Origin: Panorpa germanica
Lineage: Eukaryota; Arthropoda; Insecta; Mecoptera; Panorpidae
Reading direction: 5' to 3'
Assembly (NCBI GenBank): GCA_963678705.1
Contig: OY783217.1
Location: 2,108,001-2,172,000 of the forward strand
DNA: 64,000 bases
Numbering within the stretch: the first letter of the stretch is position 1; each line of letters begins with the position of its first letter. Positions 11,715 through 22,979 of the stretch are shown in pieces. The translations under genes were made by a program, and so were the position numbers. The notes below the pieces were generated by a model. It saw only the letters and a program-made list of their open reading frames with translations. It did not search any database and had not been told where the DNA came from.

Positions 11715-12085
11715 CTTGAGTGTACTACACTTGTTATTCACATAGATATATACAATCTTTAAAACTCTGCGAAGGAGTATTTTTTATTATAGTCTGCATA
11801 ACCGACTGTCTTTTTTCTGCTTGACAACGTGCAGCTACTTGCAACAGCTTTAACTAGTGATAAACTCATTAAATTACATTGGCAACCTATTCAACATCCA
11901 CCTGACAGTCCAGACTTACCTTCATATGACTTTTATATATTTGGTTCACTAAAGAAAGGATTAGGAACGGAAAGCAACCATCTTTTATTTCCATGAAGTC
12001 ATCAAAAAGCTTCCTATCCAATGTAGAAAATGTCCTATGTAGAAAAATAAAGCATCCCATTTGTATTAGTAAAAATCTACATTAA
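11715..12085 (+). pseudogene. Mariner-type transposase remnant, D(34)D
   Basis: From about 11803 a frame reads TVFFLLDNVQLLATALTSD, then HWQPIQHPPDSPDLPSYDF and YIFGSLKKGLG, ending at a stop near 11996. These are the second and third catalytic-Asp regions of mariner transposases, whose family form is approximately HDNARPH...HPPYSPDLAPSDYHLF. Counting from the Asp of LLDN to the Asp of PSYD gives 34 intervening residues, the mariner spacing. Upstream, in a shifted frame, IYTIFKTLRR fits the region before the second Asp. Downstream, KLPIQCRKC fits the C-terminal LPxRWxKC region with a following stop. Several stops and frame changes show it is dead. TIRs were not found. The conserved histidine and arginine after DN are replaced. 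Confidence 0.8.
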
Positions 12086-13853
12086 AATATTATGGTTTAT
12101 ATATAATTGACCCTCGTAGCTGTAATGTAACATTGCTTTGACAGGGATACCTAAATTAAAGACTATACAAATTTTTAAAGGGCGGATAGTGGTCAGCGTA
12201 GCAAACTAAGTGCCTGCCTTTGAAGAGTCTTGGTCTTTGAAGAGAATTTGTCTTCCAAATTTAAAATTACTTGCTCCCAAATCAAAATACGTTCATTTGT
12301 GACAGTTCGTCATTCATAATTATTATACTAATGAGTATTTTAATTGTAATTTATGATTACGTCGTATGGTAAATATTATTTCACCGTCAAATAACATTTG
12401 CTCATATTTCCTTGCATCAGACTATACCATCCTTTGATGCTTAATACAGAGAATATCCTTTTGGCATTCAACTGTCCTTTAGCTTTTTATCCTTTCGTTT
12501 TACATTTTGTTGTTACACTCGGAGAAGCTTCAAGTCACATGACCGTGATTAATATGACTTTATGGTGAAGTGACTTCATGAAATTCAACTCAGTTGTTGA
12601 CTGTATACAGGGTATTAGGAATGAGAGAAGGGGGAGTAGAGTAAGGGGGTTGAGGCATCCACATATCCCTTTCAAATACTGCATACCGTTTGTTGGTTTC
12701 GTTTCAACTGTTTGATGCAAATGTAACTCTCTTGATTCTCATGAACTTGATAAATTAAGTTTTGAACTTAGAAATGTAACTTTAGAGTAGAATTGTTTAT
12801 AAACATTAGTCTTAGCGCACACTGGAGATACAACTATCTTAAGAAAATTTCTAGTAAGAAGAAAGTTGACCAATAATAATTTTGTTAAATTTTTAACCGT
12901 GTCAATTTTAATTTTCTTTGCTCACAATGTTCATAGTATAAAATATTATGGGTTGTACGACCAACTTGTAAGTAATAACTGATATATTACTTGCACTTGA
13001 ATGTATCTCTTTTTACGCACTATTGCAGAAAAGAGCTTTCATTTCATAGAATCGAGCGTGACGTATTTGATCCCTGTAGCTGATTAGTTGCTCAAAAATG
13101 AATTGTTAATATTTCCTGTAATATTAGGACTTTAAAAAATAGACAATTTTATCAATGAATAGTACTTGCAACCTCTTTAACGCAAGATTTCACCTAATAA
13201 TTGAAATATCAGTTAATACAATTAAAAATAAGAAAAGCAATTATCTGACTTATTTTATCTCTTTAACACAGTGATTTTCTTAACAGACATTATTTGTTCA
13301 ATATTCAATATAACATCACCATACTTGCCCAACGACTTATAGATCTACCTCGGCTATTTCCGTAAGAAGATGAAGGAGAACATCAAGATTATATTTGCAC
13401 AATCTCTGCTTGAATCAGCTCAGACTGTTAAAGCCTTCACAAGATATCTGTTACTTCACTTTGTAGAATGTAAATGTACACAGAGACAGTCAATTGCGAA
13501 TATAACGCAAGAGGAAAATGAAAAACGAAAAACTTAGCATCACTTTTATGTCATTGAATGTAACTCCGCTGTGTGGCATTGTCAGTCGAACAGACACAAG
13601 TGGTGAGAGGCTAATGAAAAGTAATTGAAAATTAATATGACATAACCTTCAAATTCCGTTGTAAATCCAATCGCTTAATACACTGTTAAAGACACTAATA
13701 CATGTTTAAGGATGTGTAATTAAACCACTGTAAGAATTTAATCAGTACCCCTCGCACCTCGCAGTGAACCTTTAAATTTCAATATGAACCTAGCAGCAAC
13801 CTACAGTAACCCCTGCTAACAAGTCAATAACCAGCAAACATTACCGTTTAAAG
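12086..13853. other. AT-rich noncoding stretch
   Basis: Nothing identifiable beyond the mariner remnant. A purine-rich run lies at about 12610-12650. Frames are short and broken. Confidence 0.4.
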
Positions 13854-13903
13854 CTCTAGTAACGAAAGCTCTAGTGTAGAGTATAGAGCTTTCGTTACTA
13901 GAG
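13854..13903. repeat. Perfect 20-bp inverted repeat hairpin
   Basis: CTCTAGTAACGAAAGCTCTA at 13854-13873 is exactly inverted at 13884-13903, separated by a 10-nt loop. The arm itself contains a partial direct repeat (AAGCTCTAGT appears twice, offset by 18 bp). This is too short for a MITE with obvious ends. It could be a foldback remnant or a cruciform-forming site. Confidence 0.75.
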
Positions 13904-14920
13904 TAGATACTATAGAGTTGAGTCTATTTACTGTAAACTAATTACTACTGAATTATTAATTAAATTGTAATGATGCTTGTAAATTACATTTGCCGTTTCG
14001 TAGTTATTTAACTAGAGTAGTATGTGTGCGAATAGTGAAACAAAAATTGAAAATGCCAAGTACATAAAAATACATTTAAATCGATATTTATTATGATGCT
14101 TAAAAATACCCACATGGTTATAAATGCGCACATGAAAAAATGCAATGCATTTAAATAGTAAAAAACATTTCCATGTGACACTATTTTCATCTTACTCAGA
14201 GAGCATTCGCCTTTAAAAATTTAATTGATATGGTTTTTAGATAGTACCAGCCTCCAAGTGATATGTGTTAAAATTTTATGACATTCCGTCCTGTAGTTTA
14301 GGAGTTACAGTAGTTTTTGTAATGGTTAGTTACACTACTTTTATAATTTTCAAATCAATAGAATAACTTGAATTTCGTGTTTTGATAAAGTATTCTTTTT
14401 TAATAGAAAACAATAACGAGTCGAATAACATTTGTCAAGCCATTGCTTTGCTTGAACGGTTTTGTTGCTGATATGTCATCCTACGGACTTATTGAGTGAT
14501 TCGTTACGTATTAGGTCTTTCAGTCACTCAGCGATTTTTTCAGTATTTCATATGTTCGTATTTATAATATGATTCATATATGTAAGCATCAAAACGCGAT
14601 CTAAATCATTTATTATGGGTTTGTTAACTTTTATGATTACAATATTAAACGGAAGCCATATTTTCTGAATCAAGGCATTACAAGTGTAAATCTGGTTTCC
14701 GGTGTACTCAAATTGATTAAAGTGTGACGTCAGCATTTAGTTTCCAGTATATTTACCCTGGAAATCAACCTGTATCATAAATTGTAGCCGGGTCATCAGT
14801 TTAGTTTTCCACCATTCCATTTTATAATGGACCTTTCACGTGACTATTTTTAACTGTGTAATCATGCGTCAGATTCTTGGGTTTTCGACATTCAGCGTCT
14901 GTTTTCCGTTTTACGCACCG
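13904..14920. other. AT-rich noncoding stretch
   Basis: No gene or repeat recognised. Base composition rises in G+C only as the coding-like island at 14.9 kb is approached. Confidence 0.4.
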
Positions 14921-14945
14921 TCCAGAATGCGTGACCGTCCTACAG

Positions 14946-15129
14946 AACAGCACCTAATGACGCTAAGCTTGCTGGTCCACGTCTTGAGGATGCTGAATCC
15001 GATGGCCGTGTGGACAAACATTCTCTCCCTAATGTAAACATTGAAAAACGAGAAAAAATGAGAGTTTGGGGAAACGGTGGCGCTGTAGATGTCGGTGACA
15101 GTTTACGGTTTACACTGACTGCGGTCAAA
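14946..15129 (+). other. Candidate internal exon, coding-like island
   Basis: A + strand frame (open 14935-15138, no ATG) encodes a hydrophilic, protein-like sequence including APNDAKLAGPRLEDAESD, then HSLPNVNIEKREKMRVWG and AVDVGDSLRFTLTAVK. The DNA is near 50% G+C, well above its flanks. It begins after a pyrimidine-rich tract ending CTACAG (14945) and ends TCAAA|GTAAAT (15129/15130), so acceptor and donor bracket the frame. I cannot assign a family. The antisense strand also has a 74-codon frame (14940-15164), so the coding strand is not settled. A decayed processed copy is the main alternative. Confidence 0.35.
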
Positions 15130-15138
15130 GTAAATTGA

Positions 15139-18100
15139 AAATGTTTTATTGAAAAAGGTGGCATGCTTGGTAGTAATCATGAAAAATGCTGTGCTGGTGA
15201 GTTTGTCGTCTGTGTTTGTATTTACTTCCGCTTCTATTTTATCAACGTTTTAAAAGTTGACTTATTCATCGTTTTATAAAATAACAATGAAGTTATTAGT
15301 TAACTAATATTCAGAAATAAATTAAATTGAGGAAGGGGGTGCGTAACAAAGAAGAGTAGTGAACAAGAAGAGATAGGGCACGAGAAGAAGAGTAAAAGAA
15401 AAAATTCTTTTTTTTTTTAATTTAGAACTCAGGTGAAGCGTAATTTAATTAAACTGTAGAATGCAATGGCTATTCAGCTAAAATATTAAATACTGTTATC
15501 TAAGAAATTGAAATAAAATGCTTTTATATTGATTAAAAATAAAATGTGCAATTAAAAATTACTGATTCATAATTCTTTATTTTCTTTGGTAAAATTATAA
15601 TCTACTTTAATTCTATCTTGTACATTTGTATGCTAAAGAGTTGTAAACAGTAATAAAAGGTATTTAATAATTGAAATCAACGCCAGCTTAAATAAGGAGA
15701 TCTTCAGGGAGACTTGTATTTGTAAAAAGATTATGACAACAGACAAACTGAAGACAAGACAACTCACTAAACAACTTTTTCGTCGACAAGATTCTGAAAA
15801 GTGAAGTGGCTTCTTCATTCGTAGTTCCTTGGGGACGATACTTTATTTTTATCATTAAAACAATAAAATAAAAACATTTTTTAACAACAGATTTTATTTG
15901 TAGAAGTATTAGTCAGATATGTGAACTTACATTATGAATTGTCAACTAAACGAGATAACATCTAAACCCTCATCTTTCGTTTAGTTTCTTAATGTAATCT
16001 AATTAAATAATTATCTTATTAACAAAATTAAAATGTGACCTTTTGCGATCCATTATAAATAAATTTACCATTGGTTCATATTTAATTCTCACTCACTATC
16101 ACGAGTATCAGTTACATGAACATACAAGTACACGTATACACACGCATACAAACACAATGAAATGCACATAATTTTATATAGATCATCGTAAATACATTGT
16201 GATTAATGATGCTTGTAATATGTGCTTACAAAATCCAAATAATGTACAGTACAATATGTTGTGAATAACTAAGCAGGACATTAAATGTTTTATGAGACAT
16301 TAATTCTTAACTACGTGTCGCGGCTGCGGATGCGGACGCGGCTGTGTGAACCGTATTGACCTTTGGAACATTGAATGGTTTTAATAAACTCATTTTGATT
16401 TAATGATTTTATAATATCTATATAAAATTTTACTTAATTATAGTTAATTTGGTTTGAATCTTAAATGAATTGTACAGGAATCTAAGTGAGATCGTCACCC
16501 TTGAATCCATGTTATTATAAGTTTTGTTTTTTTAACTTCAGACGGTTTCACAAAGGCTTCTTTTTTAAACTAAACTACTTAAGTCCGATGCGGTCAAGCT
16601 ATTATACAACCAACGGTCGTTTATTCAGGCTCAGTTACATTTCTGTTATGGCATAATTGTAGTTTAACCTAAAAACTTGGTTCTTCAAATCCAGTTATTA
16701 CAGTTAAAACTAAGAATGTAAACGAGATAATTTGTTCAACTGCGTCAAAAATAAGAGCTGAGTAACAAAAGTTAATAATAAACCTCAGTTAACTGATTAT
16801 TAATGTATTTTCAGTATTGTAAAGTGGATATTCCGATATTGCATCTGCATCTAGACAACTGCTAGGATATTTTATACAGTCTCTAATTCTAAAAATATTC
16901 CGATTTGTTTTTTTAATTAGTACTACATTCATGTCATTCATTATTTGGAAAACCTATAAATTTTTAAATAATACGGTATATGTTGCACCCTTCTAGATTA
17001 ATTATACATATCTCAAGTTTCATTCAAAGGGTGTTCCACCCCATTCAATACCATGTACTGCTATTTGTTGTATACCTCATGTAGTCCTCGTATTGTATTG
17101 TGGTGTACACATTGTACCACAGAGAACTACTCAAGCTTGTGCTAGCACGCGTTACAACCGCTGAATGAGAATAGATCCTGCATTATTAACTAGAGAAGGG
17201 CCAGGGCTGGGCAGTTGGATTACGAAATCCGTACGACTGTGTTCAGAACTGTACCACTTGTATTTTTAGGTTATTTAATAATTTATGTGTCTTGTTATAG
17301 TACTATTGCAGACTACAATCTCTTCTCGGAATAGAATTGTTGTTAAAATTATATAAATAGCCGAATGTTGTTAACAGGACCAAACCGAGAGATGCGGTTA
17401 CACAGGGTAATCGCAAAGCTGCAAAAAGGGGCGCCTAATATAATTGAATTTCATGATAAACTATTTTATCATAGAAAAAGTGCGCCAAACTATCATGTTG
17501 CATCTGCTATAAATACAGCATTATTTTAGTTTTAGTTTCAATTTTAATTCTTAGTTGCAAGAACAGTATAGCATATGGAAATTTGCGTTAAGTATTATAA
17601 CATTTAAAAATAACAGTGCTGTGCTTTTGATAGACCGAGTTTATAACCTATAATCTGTCAAACTATAATTACTTTTCGACTTGTGAAAGAAACAAGAATA
17701 ATTTAATTAAACAGGTAGATAATGTAAGGCAGTTTAACATTTTGCTTGTAGTAAACTAGCAGGTGTGTAACTCCACTTCAAGACAATTTTGTACTTGATT
17801 ATTCATGTTAATTAAAGATAATAATTAATAGTAAACAAAGTATATTATTGTAGCATGATGCATGCAAATTAAAAACTAAAGCATTGCGAGAAACATATAC
17901 TCTCTGCTGTAACTAAAACATACAATTGAGAATGGAATCCTTAATATTTGTTAATAAAACTTCAAAAAGGTTTTCATTCATGGACTAAGTTTTTCACCAT
18001 TTAATAACCGTCATAAATACCCAGTTTTTTCAAATTCCCAAAGCTCCTAAAGTTATGTTTATGATTATACAAAATCCAGCTTCATCCTAAAACGAGAGAT

Positions 18101-18185
18101 GAATGTACTGTATCTTGATGTTGAAGACTCGGTGGACCATTTATCATTTTTGGTTTCCTTTCTATGGACACCATTAGTTATTAGT
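15139..18185. other. AT-rich noncoding stretch
   Basis: No gene seen. A short GC-rich run of GCGGMTGCGGA-type words at about 16318-16350 stands out in otherwise AT-rich DNA. A second less AT-rich patch at 17040-17230 has no readable frame. Confidence 0.4.
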
Positions 18186-18189
18186 TTGT

Positions 18190-18390
18190 ATGCTGATCAC
18201 GTGCTGTAAGTCCGATCCCCAGCCTGTTCTACATAAAGGGGATGTTACAAAGCTACCACTACTATCAATGACACGTGACCATGTGGGACGTAACACATAC
18301 ACCCTGTGTGCAGCTGAGGTACATCAACATATGTACCATGTTCGTAGGAGCAAATGTCATTACACGAGTACACGTGGGGGAGGTGGCTAG
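18190..18390 (+). other. Weak coding-like island
   Basis: A 66-codon ATG frame in DNA that is GC-richer than its surroundings encodes a polar sequence (for example KSDPQPVLHKGDVTKLPLL and MTRDHVGRNTYTLCAAEVHQ), ending in four glycines and a stop. Two CACGTG-containing words (ACACGTGACC and ACACGTGGGG) lie in it. No known domain. The minus strand is open over the same segment, which weakens the case. It may be a conserved noncoding block. Confidence 0.18.
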
Positions 18391-20041
18391 TTAAATATGA
18401 TTTAATTTTACAGTTACAATAAGTGTAATTCACTGCTAGCATTGATATCTGAAGGTAAATGCAAAGTAGCCTTCTCTATCAGATTCAGTTTTGATTTTAG
18501 TTGTAGTTCATTACTCCTTAGATTTTCAAAGTTCGGTCGTTTACACGATTGGATTCGATTTCAAAGTGTACTGGTGTTCCGCAAAGTGTATAGCGCATTA
18601 TACAAACATGGTTGAAAACTGTCCCATTGCAGTAGCCTTGGCTTAACAATTGCACATGTATGTAGAAGCATAGTCAACAAAAGTAACATATCGCATCAGA
18701 TATTTTATTACCGGTACGATATTTAAGATCTAATTGAAAACAAAAATCTTTCAGAATGGTCTTCCTGTACCTATACATTAGCTCAGATTTCCGCTTCTTT
18801 TACGTCCGCCGTTCAGATTTCAGTGCCCTCTGATCTGATTAAAAATATGATCTGATCATACAACAAGGTCTTACAATCGATTTCTTCTATCACACATTTG
18901 GTACACAGCACACAGTATTATAATTTTTGTCACTAATACATTTACGTATACATAATTAAATGCCATTTTCTAGATGAATTACTAAACAGACTTATCAAAA
19001 GAATTTCCTACAGCTCGAAATGAACATCCTTACAACGTTTAATATGTCTACTAATGACGTAATTTCTATATTAAATTTTTTAATAAAAACTTATTTTCTA
19101 TATAACTTTATATTTAAATATTTCGTGTTATATATAAAAATCCATTGACATTTTTTGTCGCTGTTTTTTTCATTTATGAACATTAGGGGTGGATTTATAT
19201 TCAGAGCAGCGTTTTAGGGACATCAGTCATGCAGATGTGAGTTTCTTGAAGCATCGTACGTAGTATACGCATGGCGATCTGACATTCAAAAAGTCAACCA
19301 TCCCTTACTTTCAACAATGAATAAAGTATAAAGAAACAAGACAGATATATATTAAAAAGTCTTTTTCACATGCGTGTTGGGAATACTGGTATAACGCGTT
19401 GGGTACGATACCTCATGTACTTTATTGACTTTATAAGTTTTGAAAACGCTTTTTTCTGTAATACCTTCAATAAAAAAAGACTCTTTGAAGTTGACGAGAG
19501 ATGTTTCTCTTTTTTTAGTGTCATTTTATTATCATATAATATGTAATAACGTTTGGACTTGATTTAAATGGAAATAAAGCTTAAATACAGCGTTGTAAAA
19601 AGCTTAGTAAGCTTCAGATACTTTAAAGAAATTCAACAAGTTTATTATAATACTTTAACAAGTTTTTTTTAAGTTTCAATTTTTATAATTAGTTTATATG
19701 TAACCATTTATATAAATTACACTATGTGGCAACACCAATAAGGTGAAAATGAAGAGGTCACACTAATTACTTACTAAGGAACAACTATAAACAGTGTTCC
19801 AATTAGAATCTGTAAACCCTTATACTGAACCAGTGTTCTTGGCCCTATTTGGAACGCATGGGAAATTTAAGAAATTTAGAAGTTAATGATTACTGTTGAC
19901 CTGAATTTAATATTTTTAGAATCTCTGCCGAATTAGCCCATACAAAATAAATTCGTTGACGTCTTTTATGATTGTGAAAGGACATCACAGTATTAAAACA
20001 AAGAATAGTTTTATTATAGTCTATTCAAACCTAATTAAATA
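18391..20041. other. AT-rich noncoding stretch
   Basis: Nothing identifiable. Long A/T runs and no paired transposon ends. Confidence 0.4.
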
Positions 20042-20110
20042 ATTAATTATTAAACTTTTTCTTGTGGTGCGGCCGACATAACCTTCGGCCTATGTAGCTT
20101 ATACTTCAAA
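20042..20110 (-). repeat. Probable LINE/SINE 3' tail with hairpin (minus strand)
   Basis: Read on the minus strand, GGCCGAAGGTTATGTCGGCC forms a GC-rich hairpin, followed within about 25 nt by TAATAATTAATTATTTAATTA. The same order, a hairpin with a GCCGAA-type loop then an A/T-rich tail, ends the intact LINE at 53.7 kb and the LINE tail at 24.8 kb. No coding sequence could be read upstream. Confidence 0.3.
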
Positions 20111-22374
20111 CCAGCTCTAATTACAGTGTAAAAAATATCATTCTGTTACTACAATAGTTTGCTAATTTTGTATCTTAGATCATAAAGAAAATTCCCCATT
20201 AGCAAACTTGAGAAATTTCAACGAATTTAATAGAATAATTACTGCTAAGTGCTGGCAATAAAACTGTACGCAAAAGTCAATTTAATTTACGGTTGACATT
20301 ATTTTACTAACTTGAACAAAAACCACGAAGCAGTTGCTTGTAGAACATACCAGAAACTTTGTAAATATGTGTTCCTTTGTCTTTGAGAAACACCAGACGT
20401 GGAAACTGACACTACGCCGATGTTTACTGTCAGTTTACGGTCGTTTAATGTCATCAACAGAGACACAGAATCGTTGCTATCTTCATAGAGATGTTTACTT
20501 TAAATGTAGACTATATATTTTATGGCGGATAACCTTTAAATAATTATAAAATACATTTTCTTATAATTCAAATACCAAATTCCAAAACCAATACCTTTTA
20601 AAGACAATATCTTTAAACACCTTCTGTTCTATCCAACTTTTCAACCACTCCTTCATAGTCGTTTCCTCTTAATTCGAAGCATGGAGCCGCTGTACCCTCA
20701 GGTTGGCACTATGCGGCTGCATTAATCATAGATACTTTCTCTTTCATAATGAAAACTTCTACCCGCATAGTTTTCATTACTTACCACTCCATTTTCTCAT
20801 CAAGTCACTACAAACAAATAAATGGCAGTCTAAAAAGTGCACTACGAATTTCTTTAAAGGTTTTTTTTTAGTTTTAATTTCAACAGTGACACAAAGTAAG
20901 GTTCATACATCGTGTCAGAGAGACAACACAACAAAACAAAACAACTCTAAAAAACACAAAGACATAAAGATACTTTTACAGCCCCACATATGCAATCTAT
21001 GTAAAGGCAAGAAGTACTGCAACGCTTCAGTGATTTTCATCCTTGGAGAACCCGCAACCCACATCGCTTAGCTGCACCAGTCAACCACCCCCATTACTCA
21101 TCCCTTCGTTTTTATGTACCCCTTGCATTCCACCCACATTTCTCCATATTTATATCAGTGGTTACCAACAACACAGCTCAGTAACTGTTTGGTAAAAATT
21201 TATTTCATGAAATTTGTTCGAAACAGTGCTATATTTTCTGGACTTGATGCCTTTTCATTTAATTTATATGTTGGCAAACATAAACCTACATCGATTAGGT
21301 AGCGATGTTATATACCATGATGCGCGGAACTTTCCTGCTGGACATCATGTCTATCAACAATATTTTCCATTGGAAACCACTGATTTATCTATGAACACCA
21401 CCATCTTTAAACCATCAGTACTGTTCATACGATAAGTATCAACCCTCCTCCCCTAGATGACGGGTAGACGGGTTCTTTTCCCAACCTGCTACACCATCCA
21501 CATACCCCAATGACCTCGGCATGACGTTCACCATATATGAGTCTGTCTTATTCGGTTATTCCGCATCGATACTCCCTCACCTTTCTGTAATACTGCAGGA
21601 GGAGTGAGAGGGAGGTTAGGGTAACAGGATCGGGATTAAAGGAAATCCTAAAAATATAAGGGTTGGGGTTGAAACGATGCGTCATACTTTAAATTGTAAA
21701 TGATATAATGAGGTTTTAGTATATCTAAAATTTTATATCTTATATTTATTACAACTGACAGTTGTGGAGTTATTTTAATAACCTTTTTGAATTGGAATTA
21801 CCTAGCGTTTACATCGCAGTTACGTTTAAATGTATATTGTACATAAAAGTTGCTAAACTGTGTTTCAACGTAGGGCTTCAAACAAATATATTTGAAAATA
21901 ATTACGCACCAAAGTAGGGGACTATGATTATTTTTCCATGATCTAGAAATTCCGAGGGGTCTTTCTGACCAACCGCTGGTTTATTGCCTCTTAAGCGAAC
22001 GCCATCAAATCTTGAGCGAAACAGGAAATCCAAAGTGCTGGGATTAAAGGTACATTTCCTCCCTTAGATTCTATACCAGAATAAAATTCTTCAGAGAAGA
22101 TCGTTTCTGACACTTGTCTATACACAAAAAAATACACGTAATGTGATTTCCCCCAGGGGATTGCAAATATCAGTGTCCAGCGTTGTGCAAGCATTGTGCG
22201 GATGGAAAAAGACCGTGAAATGCAGTTATTACAAGAAAATTGAAGTAGTTATGTAAAGCGCAAATCTAATAGTGCTCGTATTTTATTTTGAGGGGCTGGG
22301 AGAATCAGGGGTGAGTTATCACATATCGAATATTGATGCCGGTAAAACGGCTTTCGTTCACATGTCAAACTTTT
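20111..22374. other. C-richer noncoding stretch, unassigned
   Basis: From about 20640 to 21640 the + strand is unusually C-rich and G-poor, and it has several 60-120-codon frames (for example 20703-21071 and 21214-21435), none with recognisable domains. This could be an old minus-strand retroelement, purine-rich on its sense strand, but I could not read a family motif. The rest is plain AT-rich DNA. Confidence 0.3.
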
Positions 22375-22600
22375 ATTTATTTATAATAATTTGACTGGTT
22401 TCTTAGGGCCACAGTATGTTTTTCGCCACAGAATATACATTCTCACTCTCTTATCACTTATTCTACAAATATGATATACACATCTTTGTAGACTGCCACG
22501 TGTCATGCCTTATCAATGGCAAACTTCAGATGTGTAAGTAAGTCTTTTCGTGAAATAGTCTTACCACTAACAGCCAGATGGTCAGTTAAGGCAATGTTTG
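22375..22600 (-). mobile_element. 5'-truncated LINE tail (minus strand), same family as 42.5 kb
   Basis: Read on the minus strand, ACTGTGGCCCTAAGAAACC followed by AAATTATTATAAATAAATAAAA closely matches the tail of the 42.5-kb remnant (CCGTGGTCCTAGGAAGCC then AATTATTAATAAAA). Upstream, a 32-codon open stretch reads AANIALTDHLAVSGKTISRK then DLLTHLKFAIDKA before a stop. That resembles an ORF2 C-terminus in position, about 100 nt before the tail, but not in any motif I can name. The tail homology is the solid part. Confidence 0.45.
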
Positions 22601-22839
22601 CAGCCTAAAGAATATATATTTTAATTTTTAAGATAACTTTTAGCAGCGTTGAAACCTATGGTGCGTTTTAAAAAGTAAAGCGAATTGGAGAAGAATACTT
22701 CTTTGAATTGATATCTATATAATACAAATTTATATAACTTTATACAATTAGTTTAGCGTCGATCTATTTCTGATGCTGGGTTCTATCATCAGTCTATTAT
22801 TTTGTGAATTTAACTTTTCTGATATTTCACCTATATTTT

Positions 22840-22976
22840 CATAGCAATAATTAATTTATTTCTTCCTTTTGTTTCAGGTGAGTCAAATTGTTCGATTGAC
22901 CAGATTTTACTAACTTGAACTCTGCGGCTAAACGTGTAGCAGCTTTATTAATTGGCTTATGAAATTGTAAGTATAA
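22840..22976 (+). other. Candidate recursive splice site (ratchet point) with 99-nt RS-exon
   Basis: The sequence TTTCTTCCTTTTGTTTCAG|GTGAGT puts a strong 3' splice site (uninterrupted pyrimidine tract, CAG) directly against a 5' splice site (GTGAGT), junction 22877/22878. This is the textbook zero-length-exon ratchet point found in very long insect introns. At 22977 a second strong donor, AAATT|GTAAGTA, would define a 99-nt exon that is closed in all three frames, as ratchet-associated exons often are. The juxtaposed sites are seen directly; use in recursive splicing is inference. An alternative reading is an ordinary noncoding 5' UTR exon. Confidence 0.45.
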
Positions 22977-22979
22977 TTA

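Noticed and set aside
22030-22050. CCAAAGTGCTGGGATTAAAG, almost identical to a segment of the primate Alu right monomer.
   Set aside because: The match stops abruptly at both sides and no other Alu part is present, so it is coincidence rather than Alu or human contamination.
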